From contig NZ_CP114065.1 of NCBI RefSeq assembly GCF_027627575.1, forward strand, positions 124,001 to 188,000: a stretch of DNA of 64,000 nucleotides. The letters are read 5' to 3'. The stretch comes from Kribbella sp. CA-293567. GTDB lineage: Bacteria; Actinomycetota; Actinomycetes; Propionibacteriales; Kribbellaceae. The notes beneath the pieces were generated by a model. The model did no database searches and was not told the DNA's origin. It worked only from the letters and a program-made list of their open reading frames with translations. Shown piece after piece: positions 26,401 to 33,951 of the stretch (its first letter is position 1; each line of letters starts with the position of its first letter). The translations under genes were made by a program, and so were the position numbers.

Positions 26401-27019
26401 GACAGTGAACGATCCTCTGTTCGGCGGAACCGGCGAGGCGCTGGACCCCGGGGTCCTCCTCACTCCGGCGAACGGCTACCGAGCCAGAGTCTCGGTGATC
26501 AGCTTCGTCGGTCTGCCGGCCGAGGAGCAGCGGCAGAGCTTCGTCAACCAGTTGCAGATGGCGTTGTTCGCCTGGATCAAACGCAATCCCGCGGGCGACC
26601 GGCCACTGGGCGGGCTGCTGGTGATGGACGAAGCCCAGACCTACGCGCCGTCGGGCGCGGCGACCGCCTGCACAGCCAGCACTCTGGCGCTCGCCGCGCA
26701 GGCCCGGAAGTACGGGCTCGGCCTGGTCTTCGCCACTCAGGCACCGAAGGGCCTGCACAACCGGATCCCCGGCAACGCCACCACGCAGTTCTTCGGTCTG
26801 CTGAACGCAGGCGCCCAGATCAGCGCGGCCACCGACCTGGCCAAAGCGAAGGGCGGGCGAGTGGACGACATCGCCCGGCTCCGATCCGGACACTTCTACG
26901 CGACCAGCGAAGGACTGGGCTTCGAGAAGCTGCAGGTACCGATGTGTCTGAGCCACCATCCGCAGAGCGCGCTCACCGCCGACGAGGTGGTCAGCCGCGC
27001 CCAGCAGAGCCGGCGGTGA
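23483..27019 (+). CDS. Dual ATPase: AAA/ORC-like module fused to HerA/FtsK-like translocase
   Basis: The 1178-aa protein has two different P-loop modules. The first (about 30-420) has Walker A GEKGVGKT at 64-71 and Walker B-like GVIAVDQID (Asp239), in the style of AAA_16/ORC or BrxC-type ATPases. A helical region to about 600 follows, then a low-complexity Ser/Pro/Ala/Thr linker (about 605-770) with SPLSP repeats. The second (about 775-1178) has Walker A GSGSGKT at 801-807 and Walker B LLVMDEAQ at about 1045-1052, then the HerA-like VFATQAPKGL and NATTQFFG segments. It should be a DNA-pumping ATPase working with the DUF4365 nuclease. The gene is last in the cassette and joined to its neighbour by a 4-bp overlap. 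Confidence 0.85.
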   Translation: MRNEERAALAAVQFNWAVTPDAIWSPAEHHVEGLHANVIQTVMASVGAARRSTGGSPIGIALEGEKGVGKTHLLGWVRQRVQASGGYFFLIKLVNGASFWASAVRGVIDGFHAGQGDQLTLLLHRLGEQAGLSESLQSRLRGEAPATRADLDAFVAGLKEIDLRVGTECQNTARALVLYRSPDQAAQEVGYSYFELDGDVQDAERELWGFRRGSRLPQQILGDLSRLLALTGPGVIAVDQIDSVMAQVSSGRSDNAANQQARVRLVNELADGLMELREQTQRTLSVVACIPTTWELIRTMAISPAADRFRTVTMQSQLPDPDIAVDLVARRLAGLYSAAGYVPAYPTWPVLRSAFDDDGARDFTPRRLLQRVDSHIRHCLETDRLAELADFGEEPEAIRPGKHSAPTGLGRLDARFAELREAADVDAALDPKSEDAYMPVLLAAALSAYIAELGGTGQEFELDPPPGAKPALHARLRRTLDEQTDDEMHWGFRAIASDHGRAALTRLRAARTEAGLEVGVTKRKLVVLRNTRWSSGPMTSREVAQFTAAGGLSLPITVEDLKTFAALDALRRRPDPGFLQWLVTRRPAGNSELFRRVFGEATQPPRLPAGAPPSADTSDSPLSPTGSSASPLSPAGAPASPLSPPDLESAPSGATPPPNADAPTATTTAGAATPPAGTSAPGSPDAAAPNWPKAAGPNPATTTGATTPPAGAAAHASPDAAVSGSPLAAGASGPSHPSSSAGDTTRRSANSSGSQPVPTGRTTGVPAPADPIVPIGIGINSQRVFGVPLVQLRKHTVAFAGSGSGKTVLLRRLIEECALHGVSSIVLDPNNDLARLGDAWPTPPTGWLPGDEARSDAYLRSTEVVVWTPRRAKGRPLSFRPLPDFADVLDDADEFGDAVEAAVAGLLPRAQLTGRKMKTGQAVLREALEYFALDGGTELTAFIDLLTDLPDGVSRLRSAHRVAADIAEALNAETVNDPLFGGTGEALDPGVLLTPANGYRARVSVISFVGLPAEEQRQSFVNQLQMALFAWIKRNPAGDRPLGGLLVMDEAQTYAPSGAATACTASTLALAAQARKYGLGLVFATQAPKGLHNRIPGNATTQFFGLLNAGAQISAATDLAKAKGGRVDDIARLRSGHFYATSEGLGFEKLQVPMCLSHHPQSALTADEVVSRAQQSRR

Positions 27020-27058
27020 TCGTCAGCCGGCGGTACCGCGCGACGGCGGAACGGCGGA

Positions 27059-27145
27059 ACGGCGCCAGGTGAGCCGCGCGGCACGGGCCGCACGGCACGG
27101 GGGGCGCAGCACGGCGGCACGGCGGCACGGCGCCAGGTGAGCCGC
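27059..27145. repeat. GC-rich direct repeat after the cassette
   Basis: The 19-mer ACGGCGCCAGGTGAGCCGC occurs at 27059-27077 and 27127-27145 (68 bp apart), inside a stretch (27030-27220) of GGCAC and GGCGG simple repeats. It separates the cassette from the convergent phosphoesterase gene and holds no gene. Confidence 0.6.
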
Positions 27146-27227
27146 ACGGCACGGCACACGCTGCGCGGCACTGGCAGGCACGGGCGGCGCAGCACGGGCG
27201 GCGCGGAGCAGGCTTTCGCGCTGGGCG

Positions 27228-28028
27228 TCAGACGGGCTGGACGGCGGTGAGCGAACGGCGGTGGTAGGTGGGCGCCTCGTCGGCGTACAAGTCGCCGCGG
27301 TACACGCCGTGCAGGATCTCGGCTTCGTAGCCGTTGAGCTCGGGCATCCGCAGCGCCCGGGCAACCTCCAGTTCGGCGCGGGCGTCGTACGGAACGCGGA
27401 CGAACTGGATCGAGAAGGAGGCGTCGTCGAGCGAGTCCGGGACGCCTTCGAGAATCACGTAGACGGGGGTCGGGTCGGACATGCTGTTGCCGACACTGCC
27501 GGTGTTGAAGAGAGTGCGTCCCAGATCGACCTCGTAGAAGGCATCGTGGGTGTCGCCGTACCCGACCACGGTCGGTACCGGACCATCACCGGTCGCCTCG
27601 GTGTTCTCGAACAACCCGAGAAACTCCTGCTCGTCATGATCGAACCGAACCCGCCGATGAACGCTGCTCGCCGAAGCATGAAAAAGCCTGACCCGCCGCC
27701 CACTGAGCAAGAAGTCGTAGCTGAACGGCAACGCCCGCAACCAGGCCCACTGGTCCTCGCGAAGCTCGTTCTTCCACCACTGCAACCCCTCGCTGTCGAA
27801 CGTGCGCTCCGGATCCGGCAGGAAGTCGTCCCAGTTCCCGAGGATGTTCACCTCACAACGCTCCCGGCACAGATCCACCACCGCACTCCCCCGAGGCCCC
27901 TTCCCGACGTAGTCACCAAGATTGAAGATCCGCTCGATCCCCCGCTGCCCGATATCCGCCAGCACCGCCTCCAACGCGGAGAGATTCCCGTGCACGTCAG
28001 AGATGAGAGCAATCCGCTGCAGAGCCAT
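27228..28028 (-). CDS. Metallophosphoesterase (calcineurin-like, YfcE/MJ0936 type)
   Basis: The 266-aa product starts at the ATG at 28028 and has the ordered phosphoesterase motifs: ISDVHGNLSALEAVL, NLGDYVGKGP, ILGNWDDFLP, LFHASAS, VVGYGDTHDAFY and FNTGSVGNS. The motif set fits cytoplasmic metal-dependent phosphodiesterases; substrate unknown. The frame is open for another 268 codons upstream but that stretch is Pro/Thr/Arg low complexity without homology. It is convergent with the DUF4365-HerA cassette and is not clearly part of it. Confidence 0.88.
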   Translation of the reverse strand: MALQRIALISDVHGNLSALEAVLADIGQRGIERIFNLGDYVGKGPRGSAVVDLCRERCEVNILGNWDDFLPDPERTFDSEGLQWWKNELREDQWAWLRALPFSYDFLLSGRRVRLFHASASSVHRRVRFDHDEQEFLGLFENTEATGDGPVPTVVGYGDTHDAFYEVDLGRTLFNTGSVGNSMSDPTPVYVILEGVPDSLDDASFSIQFVRVPYDARAELEVARALRMPELNGYEAEILHGVYRGDLYADEAPTYHRRSLTAVQPV

Positions 28029-28626
28029 AACCCCATCCTCCGTCCCACCAAGGGTCGCCGACCCGGCGGGCGGAGTACCGGTGGGTGAAGCGGCTGCCAG
28101 GTCACCTGACAAGTGTTCGACGTCGTACGCGGTGACTTCGGCCGGGCGAGACGAATTGCCGTACCCCCGCTGGTTCGGGAATCCCGAGGAGCTGCGTGCC
28201 GTCGCGGTCGGCGTACGAGGTGGGTGGAGGGGTGCAGGGGAGGCGAGGCGGTTGGAGGCGGTGAGGCGAAGAGCATGCGGGCGGGTTGGGGGCGTGCGGG
28301 CCGTTCGCGGAGGTACGAGGGGAACGAGGCGGCGTGCGGGCGTTTTCGGGGTACGGGTGAGGCGAGGCGGCACGCGCGTGAGTCGGCGAGGCATCCGTCG
28401 GCAGGCAGGATCGCGGCGACCCGGGCAGCGGTCGGCTCGGTGCGCTGCGGCGACCCGGCGGCAGCGGTAAGCACGGTCTTTTGGCCGTCGGAGACGCTGA
28501 CTCCGACCAGCCCCACGGTAGTCCGGGCCTGTCGGGGTGCCGGTGAGGCGGAGCGGGGTGCCGGTGGTCGGTGATGCCTGTGCGGGTGACTGGTGAGGTG
28601 AGACGGAGTGCAGGGGGCGGGGCGGC
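28029..28626. other. Gene-free, strand-asymmetric GC-rich stretch
   Basis: I see no convincing gene in these 598 bases. Long open frames on both strands are composition artefacts (Arg/Gly or Pro/Thr only). From about 28200 on, the plus strand is purine- and G-rich with repeated GTGAGGCGA/GTGAGGCGG-like words (near 28260, 28360, 28545). It lies between the phosphoesterase start and the 3' end of the TrbL-like gene. Confidence 0.5.
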
Positions 28627-30063
28627 TTACCAGTTGCCGGTGGGGCCGGTGTGGGAGTCGTGGAAGGAGGTTGGGGATGGAGGCGGGGGCGGGGGCTTAG
28701 GGGTGGGGTTGGAGCTGCCTCGGGGAGTCGGCGGGCTTGGGGACCAGCCACCTCCGCCTCCACCGCCCCCGCCATTTCCACCGCCTCCTCCACCTCCACC
28801 GCCGTCTCCGCCACCCCCACCCCCGCCGCCACCGCTGCGGCCGCCGCCTTTGGCGGACCTGCTTGAGCGGGAGGAACCTGAGCGGGAACTGCCGGACGGG
28901 GAGGAACCGCCGCCGCCGGATTCGCCGGCTGAGTGGGAGGTGGCTCCGGACAGGGCTCCAGCGGCCTTCTTGGATGCGTTCAGGGCGGATCCGGCGGCAC
29001 CTGCGGCCACGCCGATCGCGCCTGTGGCGCTGCCTCCACCACCGCCTCCACCGCCACCGCCACCGCTGTCAGAACCGCCACCTCCACCGCCTCCACCACC
29101 GCGGCTGGTGGAGCGGCGGCCGATGTTGATGGCGCCGGACGCCAGCCCGCCCGGGTCGGCGAGGGCCGCGCCGGAGGCTGAGCCGCCGCCGGCGACGGCT
29201 GCGGTGAGGGGTACGGCGAAACGCAGGAGGGCGGGGAGCGCGATGACCGCCATCGCCAGCATCATCAGGCCGGTGAGGACCTGGACCAGACCGTCGCCGG
29301 TCCGGTTCATCATGCCGTCGTGGCTCATCCTGATCGCGGCGGCGTAGATCAGCGCCGCGGCAGGTTTGTAGGCGATGAAGGCGAGCGCCCAGCCGCAGAA
29401 CTTCTTGAACCACGCCTTGCCGACCTCGGTGTTCGTCGCCGCGGCCGCGAGCGGGAAGAGGCCGGCCAGCAGTACCAGCATCGCGGACCGGATCAGTAGC
29501 AGGACGATCTGGATCAGCGACGACACCAGCGCCATCGCGCCGGCGAACATCGCGATCAGGATCGGCAGTTTCTGGCCGATCTGCCCACCGTTGGTCACCA
29601 GGCCGCTGAGGGCGCTGTCGAAGGACTGGCCGGCCGGCAGCGCGGTGGTGACCACGTGTTTGGAGAACTCGTCCGACCACATCGTCAGCAGTTGCAGGGC
29701 GGCCGATCCGGCACCTGCCACCGCAGCGAACAACATCATTGCCTTGAGCAACCGTCGGAGCGGCTCGGCGCGCTGCTCCCAGGCGATCCGCAGCCCGGCC
29801 AGCATGATCGCGAGGGTGAAGATCAGTCCGGTCAGCCAGAAAGTGTTGTCCTGCAGGAAAGCGACCGGCCCGCTGTCGGCCCAGCGCTGACCGCTGCCGG
29901 TGGCCAGGGTCGGGCTCGGGATGTTGATCCAGAAGGTCGACAGCGAGTGCAGGGTCTCCAGGACGGCCTTGTTCAGGTCTTCCAGCAAGGAGTTGAACTG
30001 GTTGCTGATCACCGACTGGAAGCCTTCTTTGACGTGGCAACCGAGATCCATCTTGCTGCACAT
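28627..30063 (-). CDS. TrbL/VirB6-like polytopic membrane protein with poly-Gly tail
   Basis: The 478-aa protein has an N-terminal soluble segment, about six transmembrane helices between residues 75 and 295 (for example LTGLIFTLAIMLAGLRI, IAMFAGAMALVSSLIQIVLLL, MLVLLAGLFPLAAAA), and a C-terminal tail of about 180 residues made of poly-Gly blocks, Ser and finally Pro. Topology and the WFKKFCGWALAFIAYKPAAALIY segment match actinobacterial TrbL-like proteins of type IV secretion or conjugation. The neighbouring 30063-30890 product is the only partner seen; no VirB4, coupling protein or relaxase lies in the window. The two genes overlap by one base (TGATG). Confidence 0.72.
   Translation of the reverse strand: MCSKMDLGCHVKEGFQSVISNQFNSLLEDLNKAVLETLHSLSTFWINIPSPTLATGSGQRWADSGPVAFLQDNTFWLTGLIFTLAIMLAGLRIAWEQRAEPLRRLLKAMMLFAAVAGAGSAALQLLTMWSDEFSKHVVTTALPAGQSFDSALSGLVTNGGQIGQKLPILIAMFAGAMALVSSLIQIVLLLIRSAMLVLLAGLFPLAAAATNTEVGKAWFKKFCGWALAFIAYKPAAALIYAAAIRMSHDGMMNRTGDGLVQVLTGLMMLAMAVIALPALLRFAVPLTAAVAGGGSASGAALADPGGLASGAINIGRRSTSRGGGGGGGGGSDSGGGGGGGGGGGSATGAIGVAAGAAGSALNASKKAAGALSGATSHSAGESGGGGSSPSGSSRSGSSRSSRSAKGGGRSGGGGGGGGGDGGGGGGGGGNGGGGGGGGGWSPSPPTPRGSSNPTPKPPPPPPSPTSFHDSHTGPTGNW
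28685..28708 (+). other. G-quadruplex-forming motif (antisense to the TrbL-like gene)
   Basis: G5-C-G5-CTTA-G4-T-G4 on the plus strand, four G-runs with loops of 1, 4 and 1 bases, lies in the Pro-rich 3' end of the TrbL-like gene. Confidence 0.6.
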
Positions 30064-30890
30064 CAGACACCGCTCCAGGCGACGAAACCGTCGAGGTCAC
30101 GGTGCTGCGAGTACGGCGCGCCGACCGGGTCGTCGCCCACTGGTGGCACCAGGCGCCAGTCACCGGCGTACCAGGTGAGGGTGATGGTGGCGCTCATGTA
30201 CTCCGACTCGACCGGCAGGGCGAGCATGATCGTGGCCCGGTCGCGGTCGGCGTCCAGCACTCGGTACCCCGCGAGCTGGGTCGGGGCGGAGGCGCTGTCG
30301 GCGGATTCGCGCTTCAGTTGCTCAAGGAGGGCGTCGGTGTCGCGACCGGGCCGCATGAGTTTGCGGGCGGTCGGGACGGATTTGGTTTGATCGGCGAGGG
30401 CGGCCAGCACGTTGTACGCCGCGTAGACCGCGCCGGTCGGTGAGTGGGCGAAACAGCGGCGGAAGCCGTCGGGGTCGGTCTTCGCGGGGCCGTAGGTCGC
30501 TGAGCGGGGGACGACGACTCGACGGCTGACCTCCCAGCCGTCGCTGGTGGGTGGGTGTTGGGCGGGGATGGTTTGGTCGCCGTCGGGTGGTCCGCAGCGG
30601 GTCGCCGTACCGGCCGCTGTGTTTGCGTTGGGCTGGGTGGCGGTGGTCGGGGTTGCGGGTGAGGTCTCGGGCTGCTGAGGGTTTTGTGCGGCGGCGGAGT
30701 TGTTGGGGTCGGCAGTTGTGGGTGTGGTGGGTTGGGCGGAGGTCTCGCCCGGCTCTCCGGACACTGCGGGCTGGTCGGAAGTGAGGGCTGTGGTGAGAAC
30801 GATGCCACCGCAGGCGAGAATCGCTACGATGACGATGGTGGCGGCGATGAACCCGCGTCCGAACGGCGACTGGTCTTCGGTCTCACTCAT
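30063..30890 (-). CDS. TM-anchored hypothetical protein, partner of the TrbL-like protein
   Basis: The 275-aa product starts at the ATG at 30890 (GGGGA upstream). It has a short cytoplasmic N-terminus, one transmembrane helix (about 14-36, FIAATIVIVAILACGGIVL), a Pro/Thr/Gln-rich linker (about 40-100), and a C-terminal extracytoplasmic domain (about 110-275) starting VVVPRSATYGPAKTD and including CFAHSPTGAVYAAYNVLAAL and ITLTWYAGDWRLVPP. That layout, one helix plus an NTF2-like periplasmic-type domain, recalls VirB8/TcpC-like components, and the same domain type accompanies TrbL-like proteins in actinobacteria. One-base overlap with the TrbL-like gene supports joint function. Confidence 0.68.
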   Translation of the reverse strand: MSETEDQSPFGRGFIAATIVIVAILACGGIVLTTALTSDQPAVSGEPGETSAQPTTPTTADPNNSAAAQNPQQPETSPATPTTATQPNANTAAGTATRCGPPDGDQTIPAQHPPTSDGWEVSRRVVVPRSATYGPAKTDPDGFRRCFAHSPTGAVYAAYNVLAALADQTKSVPTARKLMRPGRDTDALLEQLKRESADSASAPTQLAGYRVLDADRDRATIMLALPVESEYMSATITLTWYAGDWRLVPPVGDDPVGAPYSQHRDLDGFVAWSGV

Positions 30891-31029
30891 CGGTTCCCCA
30901 CTTTCCCCGGGCGGCGTGCTGACCAGGGAAAGCCTGGCAAAGATCGGCCGGACGCCGCGAAAGTTATCCACAGGTAGCGCCGAAACGGGCCTGAGTCACG
31001 CTCGATCGGCCATCGATCGGGTCTCGACC

Positions 31030-31082
31030 TGTAGCCGAAAGGTCACCCCGTGTAGCGAAGTAACCGGGTCAGCTAATAGAGT
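31030..31082 (+). promoter_or_regulatory. Direct repeats and leaderless -10 before the MarR gene
   Basis: TAGAGT at 31077-31082 lies six bases before the ATG at 31089, fitting a leaderless transcript. Upstream, TGTAGC occurs at 31030-31035 and 31051-31056, each followed closely by GAA, 21 bp (two helical turns) apart; this could be a regulator site. Confidence 0.4.
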
Positions 31083-31088
31083 CCGCGC

Positions 31089-31643
31089 ATGACCATCGCG
31101 CCTTCGCTTTGCTCGCCCCTAGCGCTCGCCGATGCAGAACCCACTCACGCCGCGGAACCCTGGGAAAGCGACGTGATCACCGCGTACGGCCTGTTGCGAG
31201 AAGCAGCAGCCGAACTCGATCACCTGATGCGCCATTCCCTGAAGCGCAGTGGTCTGCAAATGGCAATGTTCGAACTGTTGCTGCGGCTTGCCCGCAGTCA
31301 CGGGGAGAAGCAGCGTCTCACCTCACTCGCCCGGGAGCTGACCGTCACCACCGGTGGCATCACCCGGCTGGTCGACCGCGCCGAGAACCTCGGTCTGGTG
31401 CGCCGGGAGCCCTGTCCCGATGACGCCCGCGGCTCGTACGCCGTTCTCACGGAGGAGGGAAAGCGGCGGCTGCGCGAAGCGCTGCCGGACCACCTCCTGG
31501 AGATCGACAGCCTGTGGATGTCCCAGCTGGCGGACGAGCGTGAACTCGTCCTCGGCAAGCTCCGTCGCGTTCGCGACAACGCCCGTCGCTGGCCCAACGG
31601 CCGGCCCAACCTCGGTCCGCTCCCCGCGGCAGACCGAATCTGA
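31089..31643 (+). CDS. MarR-family transcriptional regulator
   Basis: The 184-aa protein has a MarR winged-helix core: LKRSGLQMAMFELLLRLARS, SLARELTVTTGGITRLVDRAENLG as recognition helix, then VRREPCPDDARGSYAVLTEEGK as the wing with the conserved D-x-R. The C-terminal helices would form the dimer. It precedes the molybdoenzyme gene by 78 bp on the same strand and could regulate it. The ligand is unknown. Confidence 0.9.
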   Translation: MTIAPSLCSPLALADAEPTHAAEPWESDVITAYGLLREAAAELDHLMRHSLKRSGLQMAMFELLLRLARSHGEKQRLTSLARELTVTTGGITRLVDRAENLGLVRREPCPDDARGSYAVLTEEGKRRLREALPDHLLEIDSLWMSQLADERELVLGKLRRVRDNARRWPNGRPNLGPLPAADRI

Positions 31644-31721
31644 CCAGTCACCGCATTACCCGCTACTAACGGATGCGGCGCCCGGCTGGTGCCGAGCGCC
31701 GCACCGAGCGATTGTTGAGAC

Positions 31722-33296
31722 GTGAACCAACCTCTGGTCCGGTCTCCCCACGAGCTCAGCACCCCCGACGGCAGCGCCCCCGCGCGACCCGGCCGGAGCG
31801 GACTCATCCTCAGATCGGCCCTCGGCGGAGTACTTGCCGCCCTCGCGGGCCTGGCAGCCGGTTCGGTGGCCGCCGCCCTGCTCGGCACCCGCCAGACCCC
31901 GGTCGTGGCGATCGGTTCGGCCTTCATCGACCAGGTCCCGCCGTGGCTGAAGGACCTCGCGATCTCCCTCTTCGGGACCCACGACAAGACCGCGCTCAAA
32001 ACCGGCATCCTGATCGTCTTGCTGGCTCTCGCCGCTGTCGGCGGCATTCTCGCCGTACGCCGGTACTGGGCGGGCGCTGCGGTCGTCATCGTCCTCGCCG
32101 GTCTGGCCGTCCTCGCCGCCTCGACGCGTCCCGATGCCGGCCAGACCGGCTTCGCCCCGTCGTTCGTCGCCGGAATCGTCGCGCTCCTCATTCTGCGCTT
32201 GTTCGCCACCCGGCTGGCGGGCCTGGCCCACGATCCGCAGGACGGCGTCAGCCGCCGCGGCTTCCTGCAACTGTCGGCCGGAGTCACGCTCGGCACGGTT
32301 GCGATCGGAGCTCTCGGCCGCGTGGTCGGCGGACGGCGAGCAGCGGTGTCCGACGCTCGCGAGGCGCTGCAGTTGCCGCTACCGCCGAGCCTCGACCCGC
32401 CGGCCGGAGTACAGGCCGCTGGAGCTGTTCCATGGGCCACGCCCAACGACAAGTTCTACCGGATCGACACGGCGCTATCGGTGCCGCTGATCATGCCGAG
32501 CGACTGGAAGCTGCGGATCCACGGCATGGTCGACCGCGAGCTCGAACTGAGCTTCGAGGACCTGTTGAAGCGCAAGGTGGTGCACAAGTGGGTCACGTTG
32601 ACCTGCGTGAGCAACGAGGTCGGCGGTGACCTGATCGGGAACGCTCTCTGGTCCGGCGTACTGCTGAAGGACCTGCTCGCCGAGGCCGGACCCGCCGCTG
32701 ACGCCGACGCGATCAAGTCGACCTCGAAGGACGGCTTCACCGCCGGTACGCCGCTGGGCACGCTGACCGACGACCGCGAGGCGATGCTCGCGTTCGCGAT
32801 GAACGGGCAGCCGTTGCCGGTCGAGCACGGGTTCCCGGTGCGCATCGTCGTACCGGGGCTGTACGGGTACGTCTCGGCGACGAAGTGGCTGACCGAGATC
32901 GAGGTGAGCCGGTTCGACCGGTTCGAGGGGTACTGGACGCCGCGCGGCTGGTCGGCGCTCGGGCCGATCAAGTTGTCGTCGCGGATCGACGTACCGCGGT
33001 CGAAGGCCGAGACCGGTCAGGTCACTGTGGCGGGTGTCGCCTGGGACCAGCAGGTCGGCGTCTCGAAGGTCGAGGTCCGCGTCGATGGTGGCCCTTGGCA
33101 ACAGGCCGAGCTGGCGAGTGACGCGTCGGTGGACACTTGGCGGCAGTGGCACTGGACCTGGGACGCGCCGCGCGGGAACCACGTACTGCAGGTTCGCGCG
33201 TTCGATGCCAAGGGCAACCCTCAGATCGAGGCGCAGGCGCCGCCCGCGCCCGACGGTTCGACCGGGTTGCACAGCGTCGACATCAAGGTCGGCTAG
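31722..33296 (+). CDS. Membrane-fused molybdopterin oxidoreductase (sulfite-oxidase/YedY type)
   Basis: The 524-aa product (GTG start) has four transmembrane helices in residues 1-165 (for example ALGGVLAALAGLAAGSVAAALL and IVALLILRLFATRLAGL), a twin-arginine-like SRRGFLQLSAG at about 180, then the molybdopterin domain (about 215-400) with the Mo-ligating Cys295 in TLTCVSNEVGG, and a C-terminal Mo-co dimerisation Ig-like domain (about 410-524). It should face outward and oxidise sulfite or reduce sulfoxides; no haem subunit is next to it. The MarR regulator just upstream probably controls it. Confidence 0.88.
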   Translation: MNQPLVRSPHELSTPDGSAPARPGRSGLILRSALGGVLAALAGLAAGSVAAALLGTRQTPVVAIGSAFIDQVPPWLKDLAISLFGTHDKTALKTGILIVLLALAAVGGILAVRRYWAGAAVVIVLAGLAVLAASTRPDAGQTGFAPSFVAGIVALLILRLFATRLAGLAHDPQDGVSRRGFLQLSAGVTLGTVAIGALGRVVGGRRAAVSDAREALQLPLPPSLDPPAGVQAAGAVPWATPNDKFYRIDTALSVPLIMPSDWKLRIHGMVDRELELSFEDLLKRKVVHKWVTLTCVSNEVGGDLIGNALWSGVLLKDLLAEAGPAADADAIKSTSKDGFTAGTPLGTLTDDREAMLAFAMNGQPLPVEHGFPVRIVVPGLYGYVSATKWLTEIEVSRFDRFEGYWTPRGWSALGPIKLSSRIDVPRSKAETGQVTVAGVAWDQQVGVSKVEVRVDGGPWQQAELASDASVDTWRQWHWTWDAPRGNHVLQVRAFDAKGNPQIEAQAPPAPDGSTGLHSVDIKVG

Positions 33297-33333
33297 CCGC
33301 CCGCGATCGTACGGACGGGGCGCCGCGTCGCGG

Positions 33334-33942
33334 TCAGGCGCGACTGGACACCGCGTCCAGAACCAGCGGCAGGAACGTGTGCTCGAGAGAGCCGGCCGGT
33401 ACGAGGTCCGGCTCGAGCAGACTCTGCGCACGGGCACCCTCGTGCAGAGCGATCACCAGCCGGACGAACTGCTGCGGCGGCACAGTCAGCCGCAGCCCGC
33501 TCGCCTTCGTGATTTCCTCCACCAATTGGGTCAGTTGGTCGCGGAACATCGCGCGCTGCTGGTTCAGCGCCTCAGCAGCCTCGGGATGCCGCAGCGCGTG
33601 CAGGGTGAACTCGGTCGAGATCAGGTGCCACTGCCGCTGATCCGGCGCGGTCTCGTCGAGCAGGCCCAGTACTGCGTCCAGCAGGGTTCCTGGCTGATTC
33701 GCAAGGTCCGGCAGCAGCGCGGCGATCTGCTCCAGCAGGCGATCCGTGGTCGCCTGGAACAAGGCGAGCACCAACTCGTCCTTGGATCCGAAGTTCGAGT
33801 AGAACGCGCCCCGGGTGAATCCGGCTCGGTCGCAGATGTCCTCGACCGAGGCGCCGTGGAAGCCACGCTCGGCGAACACTGCGAGGGCACCTTCGAGCAG
33901 CCGGGCCCGGGTGGCTGAGCGACGTCGCTTGGGCGGTTCCAT
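33334..33942 (-). CDS. TetR-family transcriptional regulator
   Basis: The 202-aa protein begins MEPPKRRRSATRARLLEG and has the HTH ASVEDICDRAGFTRGAFYS, then NFGSKDELVLALF, with an all-helical C-terminal domain. The ATG at 33942 is preceded by TATCCT six bases upstream (leaderless). Its promoter region contains two palindromes (33952-33982) that reach toward the divergent ABC-YhgE operon, so it likely represses itself and that operon. Ligand unknown; export-linked TetR proteins often bind the exported compound. Confidence 0.9.
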   Translation of the reverse strand: MEPPKRRRSATRARLLEGALAVFAERGFHGASVEDICDRAGFTRGAFYSNFGSKDELVLALFQATTDRLLEQIAALLPDLANQPGTLLDAVLGLLDETAPDQRQWHLISTEFTLHALRHPEAAEALNQQRAMFRDQLTQLVEEITKASGLRLTVPPQQFVRLVIALHEGARAQSLLEPDLVPAGSLEHTFLPLVLDAVSSRA

Positions 33943-33951
33943 GGCAGTAGG

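Noticed and set aside
21254..27019. Assignment of the cassette to BREX, DISARM, MADS or HerA-SIR2
   Set aside because: There is no methyltransferase, PglZ/BrxZ, SNF2 helicase, PLD or SIR2 gene next to it, and the DUF4365 plus fused AAA-HerA combination does not match these systems.
27228..28832. Longer version of the phosphoesterase reaching 28832
   Set aside because: The extra 268 codons are Pro/Thr/Arg low complexity; the metal-binding motif starts five residues after the internal ATG at 28028.
28571..29347. Proline-rich open frame on the plus strand
   Set aside because: It is the reverse complement of the poly-Gly tail and membrane segments of the TrbL-like gene; the opposite strand has the real membrane protein pattern.
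27228..31000. Conjugative element or plasmid integration
   Set aside because: Only two transfer-like genes are present; no integrase, relaxase, att-like repeats or tRNA gene was seen.
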